Positions 55,092-63,745 of a stretch of 64,000 nt of DNA are shown here, in pieces (position 1 is the first letter of the stretch; the number at the start of each line of letters is the position of its first letter). The notes beneath the pieces are model-generated. The model made no database searches and had not been told where the DNA came from. It saw nothing but the letters and a program-made list of their open reading frames with translations. The DNA lies in contig NZ_BSTJ01000018.1 of assembly GCF_030269445.1 (NCBI RefSeq), forward strand, positions 1 to 64,000, in the 5' to 3' direction. The position numbers and the translations under genes are program-made. Origin of the DNA: Actinoallomurus iriomotensis. GTDB lineage: Bacteria; Actinomycetota; Actinomycetes; Streptosporangiales; Streptosporangiaceae.

Positions 55092-56241
55092 GGCGTGCGC
55101 CGTGATCGGCGTCGGGCAGACCCACTATCGGTCGCGGCGCAATGACGTCTCGATGGCCGGGCTCGTACGGGAGGCGGCGCTGCGGGCCCTGGAGGACGCC
55201 GGGCTGACGTTCGGCGACATCGACGCCGTCGTGGTCGGCAAGGCGCCCGACCTGTTCGAGGGCGTGATGATGCCCGAGTCCTACCTCGCGGACGCCCTCG
55301 GCGCCCGGGGCAAGCCGATGATGCGCGTGCACACGGCGGGCTCGGTCGGCGGGTCCACCGCGCTGGTCGCGGCCGGGCTGGTCCAGGGCGGGGTGCACGA
55401 CCGGGTGCTCGTCGTCGCGTGGGAGAAGCAGTCGGAGTCGAACGCCACCTGGGCGCTGTCGACGCATCCGCCGCTGACGCCGTCGATCGTCGTGGGCGCC
55501 GGCGGCTACTTCGCGCCGCACATCCGCGCGTACATGCGGCGCACCGGCGCGCCCGCCCACATCGGCACGCTCGTCGCGGTCAAGGACCGGCAGAACGCGC
55601 TGAAGAACCCGTACGCCCATCTGCGCATCCCCGGCATCTCACGTGAGATGGTCGAGTCGACGCCGATGCTGTGGGAGCCGATCCGCTACCTGGAGACGTG
55701 CCCGTCCAGCGACGGAGCCGCCGCGATGGTGCTGGCCTCCGCGGACGCGGCGCGCCGCGCGCCGAACCCGCCCGCGTGGGTGCACGGCGGGGCGATGCGC
55801 TCCGAGCCGATCTTCTTCGCCGGGCGCGACACGGTGAGCCCGCGGGCCGGACGGGACTGCGCGGCCGACGTGTACGCCCAGGCGGGCATCACCGACCCGC
55901 GCTACGAGCTCGACTGCGCCGAGGTGTACGTCCCGTTCTCCTGGTACGAGCCGATGTGGCTGGAGAACCTCGGCTTCTGCGGCGCGGGCGAGGGCTGGAA
56001 GCTGACGGAGGCCGGCGCGACCGCGCTCGACGGCGACATCCCCTGGAACCCCTCCGGCGGCGTGCTGTCCTCCAACCCGATCGGCGCGTCGGGGCTGATC
56101 CGGTTCGCCGAGGCGGCGCAGCAGGTGCGCGGGCTCGCCGGCGAGCACCAGGTGGACGGCGCGCGACGGGCGCTCGGCCACGCGTACGGCGGCGGCGCGC
56201 AGTTCTACGCGATGTGGGTGGTCGGTTCGGACCGGCCCTGA
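55084..56241 (+). CDS. Thiolase-fold lipid-transfer protein lacking the nucleophilic Cys (Ltp2/Ltp4-like)
   Basis: 385 residues. Starts CAVIGVGQTHYRSRRND. The nucleophile position reads VHTAGSVGGST with Ser instead of Cys, as in Ltp2-like retro-aldolases that cleave a carbon-carbon bond without forming an acyl-enzyme. Later WNPSGGVLSSNPIGASGL and ALGHAYGGGAQF. Its start overlaps the previous thiolase by 8 bp. With the DUF35 protein it probably forms the aldolase complex. Confidence 0.85.
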   Translation: MGEACAVIGVGQTHYRSRRNDVSMAGLVREAALRALEDAGLTFGDIDAVVVGKAPDLFEGVMMPESYLADALGARGKPMMRVHTAGSVGGSTALVAAGLVQGGVHDRVLVVAWEKQSESNATWALSTHPPLTPSIVVGAGGYFAPHIRAYMRRTGAPAHIGTLVAVKDRQNALKNPYAHLRIPGISREMVESTPMLWEPIRYLETCPSSDGAAAMVLASADAARRAPNPPAWVHGGAMRSEPIFFAGRDTVSPRAGRDCAADVYAQAGITDPRYELDCAEVYVPFSWYEPMWLENLGFCGAGEGWKLTEAGATALDGDIPWNPSGGVLSSNPIGASGLIRFAEAAQQVRGLAGEHQVDGARRALGHAYGGGAQFYAMWVVGSDRP

Positions 56242-56260
56242 GCGACCGGCGGAGGACGCG

Positions 56261-57850
56261 ATGGAGTTCAACCACGCCGACCTGTTCGAGGGACTCGCGG
56301 ACGCGATCGGGGACCGTACGGCTCTGGTCGCCGTAGGTCGGCCGGACGCCGCGGACGGCGTCGTCCGCCTGACCTACGGCGAGCTGGACGCGCACGCCAA
56401 CCGGCTGGCCCACCATCTGGCGGAGGCGGGCGTCGGCCCCGCCGACCACGTCGGCGTGCACCTGTACAACGGGCTGGAGTACGTCGCGACCGTGCTGGCG
56501 GCCCTGAAGATCCGCGCCGTGCCGGTCAACGTCAACTACCGGTACGTCGAGGCGGAGCTGGCGTACCTGTACCGGGACGCGTCGCTGGTGTCGCTGGTCT
56601 ACGACACGGTGTTCGAGGACCGGGTGACCGCCGCGGCGCGGAAGGCACCGACCCTGCGGCACCGGGTGGTCTGCGGCGGGTCGTCGCCGTCGGCGGTCCG
56701 GTACGCGGACGCGCTGTCCTCGTCATCCGCCGCGCGCGGCTTTGCGGCGCGTAGCGGCGACGATCTCTACATCATCTACACCGGCGGCACGACGGGAATG
56801 CCGAAGGGCGTGATGTGGCGGTCCGAGGACCTGTTCATGGCGTTCGGCGGCGGCAACCCGTACGGGGAGCCCCGCGCGACGCCGCAGGAGGTGATCGACG
56901 CCGCGCGCGCCTCGGGCGGCGTGACCATGATGACGACCGCGCCGCTCATGCACGGCGCGGCCCAGATGACGACGTTCCTGACCTGGTGGATGGGCGGGAC
57001 GATGGTCTTCAACCGCCGGTTCACCGCCGCGGAGACGCTGCGGACCGTCGAGCGGGAGAGGGTCGTCACGGTCGGCATCACCGGCGACGCGATGGCCCGG
57101 CCGCTCGCCGAGGAGATCGCCACGGGTGAGTACGACCTGTCCTCGCTGGCGGCCATCAGCTCGACCGGCGCGATCCTGTCCGGCGCCGTACGGGAACGGC
57201 TGCAGACCCTGCTGCCCAACGTGATGATCATCGACAGTTTCGGCTCGTCGGAGTCGGGCTACACGGCCTCGGGGGTGGAGGGCTCCACGCCCGAGTCGGG
57301 CCTGCGATACCGGCCGAACAACGCGCATATTCAGGTGCTGGACGAGAGCCTGCGCCCGGTCGCGCCCGGCTCGGGCGTCATCGGACAGGTCGCCAAGAGC
57401 GGCCCGATCGCCCTGGGGTACTGGAACGACCCGGAGAAGACGGCACGGACCTTCGTGGAGGTCGACGGCACGCGCTGGCTGCTGACCGGCGACATCGCCA
57501 CGGTCGAGGCCGACGGGACGATCTCGATCTTCGGACGGGGGTCGCAGTGCGTCAACACGGGCGGGGAGAAGGTCTTCCCCGAAGAGGTCGAGGCGGTGCT
57601 GAAGGGCCACCCGTCGGTCTTCGACGCGGTCGTCACCGGGATACCGGACGACCGCTTCGGCGAACGCGTCGCCGCCGTGGTCCAGCCGTACGACGAGGCG
57701 CCCGCGACGGCGGACCTGGACGCCCACTGCCGTGCCCGGCTGTCGGGCTACAAGGTCCCCCGCACGTACGCTTTCGTGGAGCGGATCGAACGCTCCCCCG
57801 CGGGCAAGGCCGACTACCGCTGGGCCCGTAAGGTCGCCGAAGAGGCGTGA
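56261..57850 (+). CDS. Acyl-CoA synthetase (FadD19-like, AMP-forming)
   Basis: 529 residues from ATG 56261 after GGAGG. ANL motifs: LYIIYTGGTTGMPKGVMWR, SFGSSESGYT, and GRGSQCVNTGGEKVFPEEVE; final catalytic Lys in RSPAGKADYRWA. This form resembles steroid C24-acyl-CoA synthetase FadD19. It ends the run of catabolic genes. Two synthetases in one unit suggest activation at two stages of side-chain removal. Confidence 0.9.
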   Translation: MEFNHADLFEGLADAIGDRTALVAVGRPDAADGVVRLTYGELDAHANRLAHHLAEAGVGPADHVGVHLYNGLEYVATVLAALKIRAVPVNVNYRYVEAELAYLYRDASLVSLVYDTVFEDRVTAAARKAPTLRHRVVCGGSSPSAVRYADALSSSSAARGFAARSGDDLYIIYTGGTTGMPKGVMWRSEDLFMAFGGGNPYGEPRATPQEVIDAARASGGVTMMTTAPLMHGAAQMTTFLTWWMGGTMVFNRRFTAAETLRTVERERVVTVGITGDAMARPLAEEIATGEYDLSSLAAISSTGAILSGAVRERLQTLLPNVMIIDSFGSSESGYTASGVEGSTPESGLRYRPNNAHIQVLDESLRPVAPGSGVIGQVAKSGPIALGYWNDPEKTARTFVEVDGTRWLLTGDIATVEADGTISIFGRGSQCVNTGGEKVFPEEVEAVLKGHPSVFDAVVTGIPDDRFGERVAAVVQPYDEAPATADLDAHCRARLSGYKVPRTYAFVERIERSPAGKADYRWARKVAEEA

Positions 57851-57872
57851 CACCGCGAGTGGACGGGGACGC

Positions 57873-58511
57873 ATGGACGGCTTCGGCCGGAGACTTCGCG
57901 CGACACGGACGTTCGCGGCGGAGCGCGGCTGGACCTTGGCCGCCTCGGGCGCGGACGAAGGCGTGCTCCTCGATCAGCTGCGGGGCGAGCCGTTCCACCC
58001 GCCCGAGTGGCCTCCGGACGCGTTCCCGTACCCGGTGCCCGGCCGTCATCGCCACCGGCTGTCGGACGCGATGCGCGGCGCGTACCGCGACCGGTCCGCG
58101 GTCGTCTTCGCGTACACGCGTGAGCAGGAGATCCTCGATGACGGCTTCGGGCGCCGCGGGTGGGAGCACTCGCGTCACTGGATCGCCGCCCTGCTGGACC
58201 TGCCGGCTCCGGTACCACGCCTGCAGGTGACGCCGCGCACAGCGGTGCTCCCCGCGCGGCCGGGTGTCACGATCGGCGATCCGCGCGTGGACGAGCGGTT
58301 CCACGTCCACACCGACGACCCCGCGTGGGCGGGCTCGGCACTGCGGGGCCTGGCCCCGGTCCTGCTCGACGGGCCCGCGTGGCGGATCTCGGGTACGGCC
58401 ATCCTGACGTGGACCTGGGCCGGACCGGTGCCCGGCGTTCCACTCGACCAGGTCGACGCCGCGCTGGAGCGCCTGGCCACGATCGCCGGGCGCCTCGTGC
58501 CACCGGCCTGA
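57873..58511 (+). CDS. Protein of unknown function
   Basis: 212 residues from ATG 57873, 22 bp after the synthetase. Soluble, rich in Arg, Pro and Trp, with no signal or membrane segment. The C-terminal half (FHVHTDDPAWAGSALRGLAPVLLDGP) resembles proteins that hold a conserved C-terminal beta domain of unknown role. I recognise no enzyme motif. Co-direction with the catabolic cluster suggests co-transcription. Confidence 0.6.
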   Translation: MDGFGRRLRATRTFAAERGWTLAASGADEGVLLDQLRGEPFHPPEWPPDAFPYPVPGRHRHRLSDAMRGAYRDRSAVVFAYTREQEILDDGFGRRGWEHSRHWIAALLDLPAPVPRLQVTPRTAVLPARPGVTIGDPRVDERFHVHTDDPAWAGSALRGLAPVLLDGPAWRISGTAILTWTWAGPVPGVPLDQVDAALERLATIAGRLVPPA

Positions 58512-58526
58512 ACCGGGGGCCGGCGC

Positions 58527-58958
58527 TCAGGCGGCGGTCGCCTCCGCGGCGCGGGCCTCCCAGACGAGGCCGAGCTTCGGCTCGTCGTCCGGGACGTCGG
58601 CGTCCTTCGGCAGGCTCCAGATCACCTCGTACGTCACCGTGTGGTCGCGGCCGTCGCCGTGGCCGGTCCAGCGGCCGACGCCCTGGTCGTAGCACGTCCG
58701 GCCGGTGAAGTCGGCCAGGGTTCCGGTGAAGACGGGGAACGGCATGAGGGACGGGGTGCTCTCGAAGATGGAGAGCCGCAGACGCTGAGCGAGGGGGCCG
58801 GTCGCGTCGCCCTGGGAGTACATCGCGACGCCGGCGTCGGCGGGGCCGTTGAAGGTGACGGTGACGGAGACGGCACCGCGCTTGCCGGGCTCGACGCCGT
58901 TCAGGGGCAGCCAGGTGGCGGACGTCACATCGTCGGTGAGGGTGATGGGTCGGGTCAT
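58527..58958 (-). CDS. Protein of unknown function, beta-rich
   Basis: 143 residues from ATG 58958, with GAGGT upstream. Beta-strand-rich (AVSVTVTFNGPADAGVAMYSQGD, then DHTVTYEVIWSLPKD) and without a signal peptide. No catalytic motif is visible. It is divergent from a MarR gene across a short palindrome (58978-58990), so probably regulated by it. Confidence 0.6.
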   Translation of the reverse strand: MTRPITLTDDVTSATWLPLNGVEPGKRGAVSVTVTFNGPADAGVAMYSQGDATGPLAQRLRLSIFESTPSLMPFPVFTGTLADFTGRTCYDQGVGRWTGHGDGRDHTVTYEVIWSLPKDADVPDDEPKLGLVWEARAAEATAA

Positions 58959-58977
58959 GCGACGCACCTCGATTCAG

Positions 58978-58990
58978 TTAGGCAGCCTAA
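58978..58990. promoter_or_regulatory. Palindrome TTAGGC-A-GCCTAA
   Basis: A perfect 13-bp inverted repeat 20 bp before the beta-rich gene. Its TTAGG...CCTAA arms resemble part of the DtxR/IdeR iron box, but the full 19-bp consensus is not met, so the MarR-family neighbour is an equally likely binder. A second weaker pair, CTCTC-N7-GAGAG (59133-59149), lies nearer the MarR start. Confidence 0.45.
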
Positions 58991-59163
58991 TTAACATAAC
59001 CCGCACTGACCTGCGGATATTCCACCGACAGCGTGACCCGAGCGGCGTCAGAGACCACGGTTGCGAGGGCGACGCACCGTACGGGCGCGTGCACTCGGAG
59101 CGGTCCGCACGCCGGTAAACTCGAAGGCGACACTCTCTATCTCCGAGAGACGAGGTGGGTCCC

Positions 59164-59637
59164 ATGCCGGCGCCCGACCGGGAGCGCCTCATCGAAGAGC
59201 TGGGCCACCAAGCGCGCGCGAGCACCCTGTGGACGGTTCTGCTCCACAACGCCATCGCCAGCAGGTCGGGGATCAACGTCACCGACATGCAGTGCATCAA
59301 CCTGCTCCAGCTGCGCGGCCCGATGACGCCGGGGCAGCTGGCGGACGCGATGTTCCTCACCACGGGCGGGGCGATCACGGCGGTGATCGACCGGCTGGAG
59401 AAGGCCGGCATGGTGCGCCGCCGCCGCGACGAGGACGACCGTCGCCGGGTCATCGTGGAGGCGGCCGAGGGCGGCGCGACCGCGGCGCTGAGCGCCCGCT
59501 TCGCGCCGGTGGCCGAGCAGTACGGCAAGCTCCTCGAGTCCTACTCCGACGAGCACCTCGCGGTGATCCTCGACTACCTGAAGCGCACCAACGAGGGGTC
59601 CCCGGAGATGATCGAGCAGGTCCGGCAGCTCGGCTGA
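59164..59637 (+). CDS. MarR-family transcriptional regulator
   Basis: 157 residues from ATG 59164 with GAGGTGGG ahead; an in-frame GTG at 59155 is inside that site. Winged helix: PGQLADAMFLTTGGAITAVIDRLEKAGMV, wing RDEDDRRRVIV. Divergent from the beta-rich gene. It differs clearly from the MarR at 12476-12919. Ligand unknown. Confidence 0.9.
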   Translation: MPAPDRERLIEELGHQARASTLWTVLLHNAIASRSGINVTDMQCINLLQLRGPMTPGQLADAMFLTTGGAITAVIDRLEKAGMVRRRRDEDDRRRVIVEAAEGGATAALSARFAPVAEQYGKLLESYSDEHLAVILDYLKRTNEGSPEMIEQVRQLG

Positions 59638-59726
59638 TCTCCGCCTCCGGGAATCTGCCATCTTTGTGTCAGATAGGGCGCTTTTCCCTCGCCTAGGCGG
59701 ATTTGCCGCTGTTAGCTTCGGATTCC

Positions 59727-60794
59727 ATGACACCCAGCGAGGGAGCGCCCGCGACGGCGCTGGACGCCTTCATCGACGCCCTGCCCAAAGTAGAACTTCA
59801 CGTTCATCTGGTCGGTTCCGCCTCAGTGCCGACCGTGCTCGAACTGGCCCGCCGGCACACCGGCCACATGATCCCGACGGATGAGGAGTCGCTGCGGAGG
59901 TTCTATGAGTTCCGCGACTTCCCGCACTTCGCCCAGGTCTACCTCGCGGTCAACGGCCTCATCCGCGAGCCGGAGGACGTCGCCGCCCTCGTCGTCGGCG
60001 CGGCCCGCGACCTCGCCGCGCAGAACGTCCGCTACTTCGAGCTGACCGTCACGCCGTACACGCACGTCGTCACGATGGGCATGCCGGCGACCGGGGTCAC
60101 CGAGGCACTGGACATCGCCGCCCGTGAGGTCGCGGACCTGATCGAGGTCGCGTACGTCTTCGACATCCCCGGCGAGTACGGCGACGAGGCGGCGCGGGCG
60201 ACGATCGACCACGCGCTCACCCATCCGCCGCGCGCCCTCATCGGCTTCGGGATCGGCGGCGTCGAGCAGGACCGGGCCGGACACGAGGAGGCGATCCGCG
60301 ACGCGTTCCGCGCTGCCGTCGCGGCCGGTCTGCACAGTGTGCCGCACGCCGGCGAGATGAGCGGGCCGGAGACCATCTGGGAGGCCGTCCGCGAGCTGCG
60401 CGCCGAGCGGATCGGCCACGGCATCCGCTGCGTCGAGGACCCGGAGCTGATGGCCCACCTGCGGGAGACGCAGCTGCCCCTGGAGGTCTGCCCGACCTCG
60501 AACGTGTGCACCCGGCAGGTGCCCTCCATCGCCGCGCATCCGCTCCCCCGGCTGCTGGAGGAGGGGCTGTACGTCACGCTGAACAGCGACGACCCGCCGA
60601 TGTTCAACACGACGCTGACCAATGAGTACCGCGTCGCCGCGCGCGACCTCGGTCTCGGCGCGGACGGCGTGGCCGAACTGGCACGCAACACCGTACGCGC
60701 GTCGTTCCTGGCCGAAAACCGCAAGCAGGCGATCCTCGACGAGCTGGACGCCGTACGGGCCGCCGGGCCGATCGAGGCCGCCGGAGCGGAGTGA
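59727..60794 (+). CDS. Adenosine deaminase-like amidohydrolase
   Basis: 355 residues. Adenosine/AMP deaminase family motifs: PKVELHVHLVGS (metal His pair), HAGEMSGPETI (His-Glu), RIGHGIRCVED, and LNSDDPPMFNTTL (Asp pair). The HVHLVGS variant of the usual HVHLEGS is noted. It may deaminate adenosine or an analogue such as aminodeoxyfutalosine or a modified base. ATG 59727. Upstream is a CGCCTAGGCG palindrome (59690-59699). Confidence 0.85.
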   Translation: MTPSEGAPATALDAFIDALPKVELHVHLVGSASVPTVLELARRHTGHMIPTDEESLRRFYEFRDFPHFAQVYLAVNGLIREPEDVAALVVGAARDLAAQNVRYFELTVTPYTHVVTMGMPATGVTEALDIAAREVADLIEVAYVFDIPGEYGDEAARATIDHALTHPPRALIGFGIGGVEQDRAGHEEAIRDAFRAAVAAGLHSVPHAGEMSGPETIWEAVRELRAERIGHGIRCVEDPELMAHLRETQLPLEVCPTSNVCTRQVPSIAAHPLPRLLEEGLYVTLNSDDPPMFNTTLTNEYRVAARDLGLGADGVAELARNTVRASFLAENRKQAILDELDAVRAAGPIEAAGAE

Positions 60795-60903
60795 GGCCGG
60801 CATCCCCCTGAGCCGAGATGCCCGAAGAAAATTTGAAATGTCACTGTCCGCCCGGATACGTCGCTAGCGTCACCTCCAATCACCGACCTACCGGGATGGA
60901 ACC

Positions 60904-61239
60904 GTGGCCGAGGCCGTCAGCGACTCATCGATCACCGCCACCGCGGCCGACGGTCTCGTGCGCGTCGCCCTGCGCACCGACGGCCGCGTCCAGGCGATCA
61001 CGCTCGCCCCGCAGGTGAAGCGCCTTCCCGTCACCGAGCTCGCCGACGCGATCGTGGAGGCGGTGTCGACGGCGCAGCAAGAGCTCCTCCGCCGCGTCGC
61101 CGAGGCGCGGCGCGAGGCGAGCCGCGACGCGGCCGAGCGCCTGTCGGCGGAGTTCGACCACATCAACGCCGAGTACCTGCGCAGGACGGCGGTCTACGAC
61201 GCTTTCGGCACCGAGATCCTCAAGCGAATGGAGGGCTGA
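60904..61239 (+). CDS. YbaB/EbfC-like protein, cassette copy 1
   Basis: 111 residues from GTG 60904. N-terminal beta region (TAADGLVRVALRTDGRVQAITLAPQ), then helices with AQQELLRRVAEARREA, the two-layer form of YbaB/EbfC nucleoid-like proteins. In actinobacteria such genes are often next to ESX-type small proteins. The segment DHINAEYLRRTAVYDAFGTEILKRMEG is nearly the same in the inverted copy at 63404-63745. Stops 4 bp before the next gene. Confidence 0.75.
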   Translation: MAEAVSDSSITATAADGLVRVALRTDGRVQAITLAPQVKRLPVTELADAIVEAVSTAQQELLRRVAEARREASRDAAERLSAEFDHINAEYLRRTAVYDAFGTEILKRMEG

Positions 61240-61243
61240 CGGG

Positions 61244-61630
61244 ATGGGAGAGGACCAGCGGACGCTCACCGCCGACCAGACCATGCTCGGCAAGACCGAA
61301 TGGGCGCTTCGTAGCACCCCCGAGGGGGCCTATGACGCGCACGTCGCGCTGACCACCATCGAGGACCCCGCCACCCGCGCCGCTCTGCCGACTCACAAGG
61401 GATACGGGACCGAGACCTGGGAGTCCGACCCCGACTTCCGTACGCAGCACTTCTCCCAGCGGTACAGCCGGTTGCTCTACAGCCTCTACTGGGCCGACCA
61501 GCGGATCTCCCAGGAACGATTCATCACCGCCGACAGCCTTCGCCTGATGGGCTCCCGGTACACGGCGGCCGAGGACCAGAGCCTGCGCGCCGTGTTCGAC
61601 GTGCCGCTCCCGCCGAAGCTGACCGACTGA
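61244..61630 (+). CDS. Unknown middle protein of ESX-like cassette, copy 1
   Basis: 128 residues. Mostly helical; conserved with its inverted paralogue at FSQRYSRLLYSLYWADQ and VFDVPLPPKL. No signal peptide and no WxG motif, so export, if any, would depend on partner proteins. It lies between a YbaB-like gene and a WXG-like gene with 4- and 10-bp gaps, so the three are translated together. Confidence 0.7.
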   Translation: MGEDQRTLTADQTMLGKTEWALRSTPEGAYDAHVALTTIEDPATRAALPTHKGYGTETWESDPDFRTQHFSQRYSRLLYSLYWADQRISQERFITADSLRLMGSRYTAAEDQSLRAVFDVPLPPKLTD

Positions 61631-61640
61631 GGAGCGTGCG

Positions 61641-62339
61641 GTGCTGAAGATGCCGGACGAACTGGCGGAGACGGCGAAACTCGCCGGGTACCAGCCCCCG
61701 GGCGTCGACGAGGACATCCTGCGTGAGCTCGCCACGGCCTGGACGTCGGCGGCCGGTGACTTCACCGCGAACGCCGACTGGCCCATGAAGCAGCCCGGAA
61801 CGGTGTGGGATCCGGACGCGTCGTGGGTACGCGGCAAGGACCGGCCGCTGGACGCGTTCGTCGAGTTCTATGAAAACTATCCGCGCAAGCACTACCACAC
61901 CGTCGCCGCCCAGACCGGGCCGGTGGCCGGGGCGCTGAACAGCATCGCCGGGATCATCCTCACCCACCGGAAGGCCGCCTACGCCGCCCTCGAAGCCGCC
62001 CGGAAGAACCTCTCCCGCGACGGCCACATGTTCGGCGCCAAGTACGTCACCGTCCTCGGCATGCACCTCTACCTTCCCGGCCTCACCGGCGAGGACAGCG
62101 ACCTCGTCGACGAGGACTTCGGGACGGTCGACGCCCTGAAGGACCAGCTCGGACGGCTGAACCAGCAGACGCAACAGTCGATCAACGCGCAGGTGAAGAT
62201 CATCGACCAGGCCGGCGCGGCGCTCGACCGGGTCGCCGACAACGCGGCCAAGGCGACCGCCCCACTGCCGAACGGGCCGGAGTACGTCTCGTCCGGCGTT
62301 CCCAGCAGCTACGAGCACTGGGTGGAGCACGGCCGCTAA
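61641..62339 (+). CDS. WXG-like/ESX substrate-type protein, cassette copy 1
   Basis: 232 residues from GTG 61641. Largely helical, with WDPDASWVRGKDRPLDAFVEF, the conserved run YENYPRKHYHTVAAQ, a central AGALNSIAGIILTHRKAAYAAL and a C-terminal coiled-coil-like part (LNQQTQQSINAQVKIIDQAGAALDRVADNAAK). Shape and neighbours fit a type VII secretion target without a toxin domain. The last bases overlap the stop of its paralogue on the other strand. Confidence 0.7.
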   Translation: MLKMPDELAETAKLAGYQPPGVDEDILRELATAWTSAAGDFTANADWPMKQPGTVWDPDASWVRGKDRPLDAFVEFYENYPRKHYHTVAAQTGPVAGALNSIAGIILTHRKAAYAALEAARKNLSRDGHMFGAKYVTVLGMHLYLPGLTGEDSDLVDEDFGTVDALKDQLGRLNQQTQQSINAQVKIIDQAGAALDRVADNAAKATAPLPNGPEYVSSGVPSSYEHWVEHGR

Positions 62340-62345
62340 CGGCCG
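62330..62345. terminator. Shared hairpin over both cassette stop codons
   Basis: CGGCCG (62330-62335), loop CTAA, CGGCCG (62340-62345). Both stop codons (TAA plus, TAG minus) lie in the loop. It may end transcription from both sides, though no T run is present, so termination efficiency is uncertain. Confidence 0.4.
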
Positions 62346-63019
62346 CCGTGGGAGACCCAGTACTGGTAGTCGTCAGGCGTGCTCTTCGCGTAGTCGGATC
62401 CGCCGGGAAGCGCACCGGTCGTCTTCGTGGCGTTGTCGGAGACCCCGTCCAGCGCGCTCGTGGCGGCGGTGATGATTTTGACCTGAGCGTCGATCAGGTC
62501 CTGCGTGTGCCGGTTCAGCTTCTTGAGCGAGTCCATCGCGGCATTGATCGCCGCCGAGTCGGTGTCCACGTCGGACTCGCTTTCACCCTTGACGTGAAAG
62601 AAGAGCACCGTGTGGTAGGCGCCGCCCAGCATGTGCCCGCCGCGAGAGAGCACGTCCTTGGTGGACTTCAGCGTCTCGTACGCGGCCTTCTTGTGGCCGG
62701 CGATGATGCCGGCGATGTTGTTCAGTGCTCCGGCCACCACCGGCCCCTGCGCCGCGACGGTGTGGAAATGCTTACGCGGGTAGTTCTCCCAGAAATCGGT
62801 GAACGCGTCGAGCGGGCGATCGTTCCCTCGTTCCCAGGTGGTGGTGGGGTCCCAAACACTCCCGGGCGCCTTCATGGGCTGATCCACCATGTTCTTGAAC
62901 GTTTTCTCGGCCACACCCCAACTCTTGGCCAGAGAAGTGAGCTTGTCCTCGTTGATGGCGATCGGCGTGTATCCGACGAGACGCGCCGTCTCGACGAGAT
63001 CATCCGGCATCTTTATCAT
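62336..63019 (-). CDS. WXG-like/ESX substrate-type protein, cassette copy 2
   Basis: 227 residues. Clear paralogue of 61641-62339: KMPDDLVETARLVGYTP, RGNDRPLDAFTDFWENYPRK, HFHTVAAQ and AGALNNIAGIIAGHKKAA match position for position, while many other residues differ. The C-terminus ends YWVSHGGR, against EHWVEHGR in copy 1. No separate toxin domain. Convergent with copy 1. Confidence 0.7.
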   Translation of the reverse strand: MIKMPDDLVETARLVGYTPIAINEDKLTSLAKSWGVAEKTFKNMVDQPMKAPGSVWDPTTTWERGNDRPLDAFTDFWENYPRKHFHTVAAQGPVVAGALNNIAGIIAGHKKAAYETLKSTKDVLSRGGHMLGGAYHTVLFFHVKGESESDVDTDSAAINAAMDSLKKLNRHTQDLIDAQVKIITAATSALDGVSDNATKTTGALPGGSDYAKSTPDDYQYWVSHGGR

Positions 63020-63030
63020 CAGGCAGCCCT

Positions 63031-63399
63031 TCAGCCGTCCAGTCTCGGCGGGAGTTTCACATTGAAGACATCACGCTTGTTGTCGTCTTCGGTGGCCTCG
63101 AAGATATTCGCCATCTTCTCCAAGCACTCCTTTATCTCCAGCCGTTCATTGATGGTCAGAATCTGATCGGCCCGGAAAAGGCTGTAGCTGAGGCGACTGT
63201 AGGCCTGCGAGAAGTTCTGCGTCCTGGCGTCCTTGTCGGAGGCGAACTCCGTGTTCGACTCGGGATAGTACGGAATCTCGATGGCCAGCAGGTCGTCCCG
63301 ATCTTGCAGGTAGTTGCCGTCCACCCCCCACATCACCGCGTCGCTCGTGTTCCGCAGCATCTTGGGGTCGTTGGTCAACGACCGCCCGTGATCTCCCAT
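63031..63399 (-). CDS. Unknown middle protein of ESX-like cassette, copy 2
   Basis: 122 residues. Shares FSQAYSRLSYSLFRADQ and VFNVKLPPRLDG with copy 1, but its first half has diverged (MWGVDGNYLQDRDDLLAIE). Base composition is visibly lower in GC here than in copy 1. Lies 11 bp from the WXG-like gene and 4 bp from the YbaB-like gene, so gene order is the same in both cassettes. Confidence 0.7.
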   Translation of the reverse strand: MGDHGRSLTNDPKMLRNTSDAVMWGVDGNYLQDRDDLLAIEIPYYPESNTEFASDKDARTQNFSQAYSRLSYSLFRADQILTINERLEIKECLEKMANIFEATEDDNKRDVFNVKLPPRLDG

Positions 63400-63403
63400 T
63401 GCG

Positions 63404-63745
63404 TCAACCGTCCATTCGTTTGAGGATCTCGGCGCCCATCTGCTGGTAGACGGCCGTCTGGCGGAGGTACTCGGCGTTGATCTCCTCGAGTTCGCGGGAC
63501 AGGCGCTGCGCCGCCTCCTGATCCGCCTCGCGTCTGCCGTCGGCGACTCGCCGCAGCAGTTCCTCCTGCGCGGCCGACAGCGCCTCGAGGACGGCGTCGG
63601 CGATGTCGCCCATGGCGAGGCGCTTCGCCTGGGGAGCGATGGTCACGGACTTGATCAGACCGTCGGCGCCGAAGGAGACACGGACCATGCCGTCGGCCGC
63701 GGTCCCGGTGACCGGCGAGTCCTGGCGCTCGGAAGCTTTGCCCAT
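63404..63745 (-). CDS. YbaB/EbfC-like protein, cassette copy 2
   Basis: 113 residues from ATG 63745. Matches copy 1 at TAADGMVRVSFGADG, AQEELLRRVADGRREAD and INAEYLRQTAVY. A longer frame to 63823 adds unmatched residues; the leader GATGGAACCG just before the start is the same in both copies, which supports this start. First gene of the minus-strand cassette. Confidence 0.72.
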   Translation of the reverse strand: MGKASERQDSPVTGTAADGMVRVSFGADGLIKSVTIAPQAKRLAMGDIADAVLEALSAAQEELLRRVADGRREADQEAAQRLSRELEEINAEYLRQTAVYQQMGAEILKRMDG

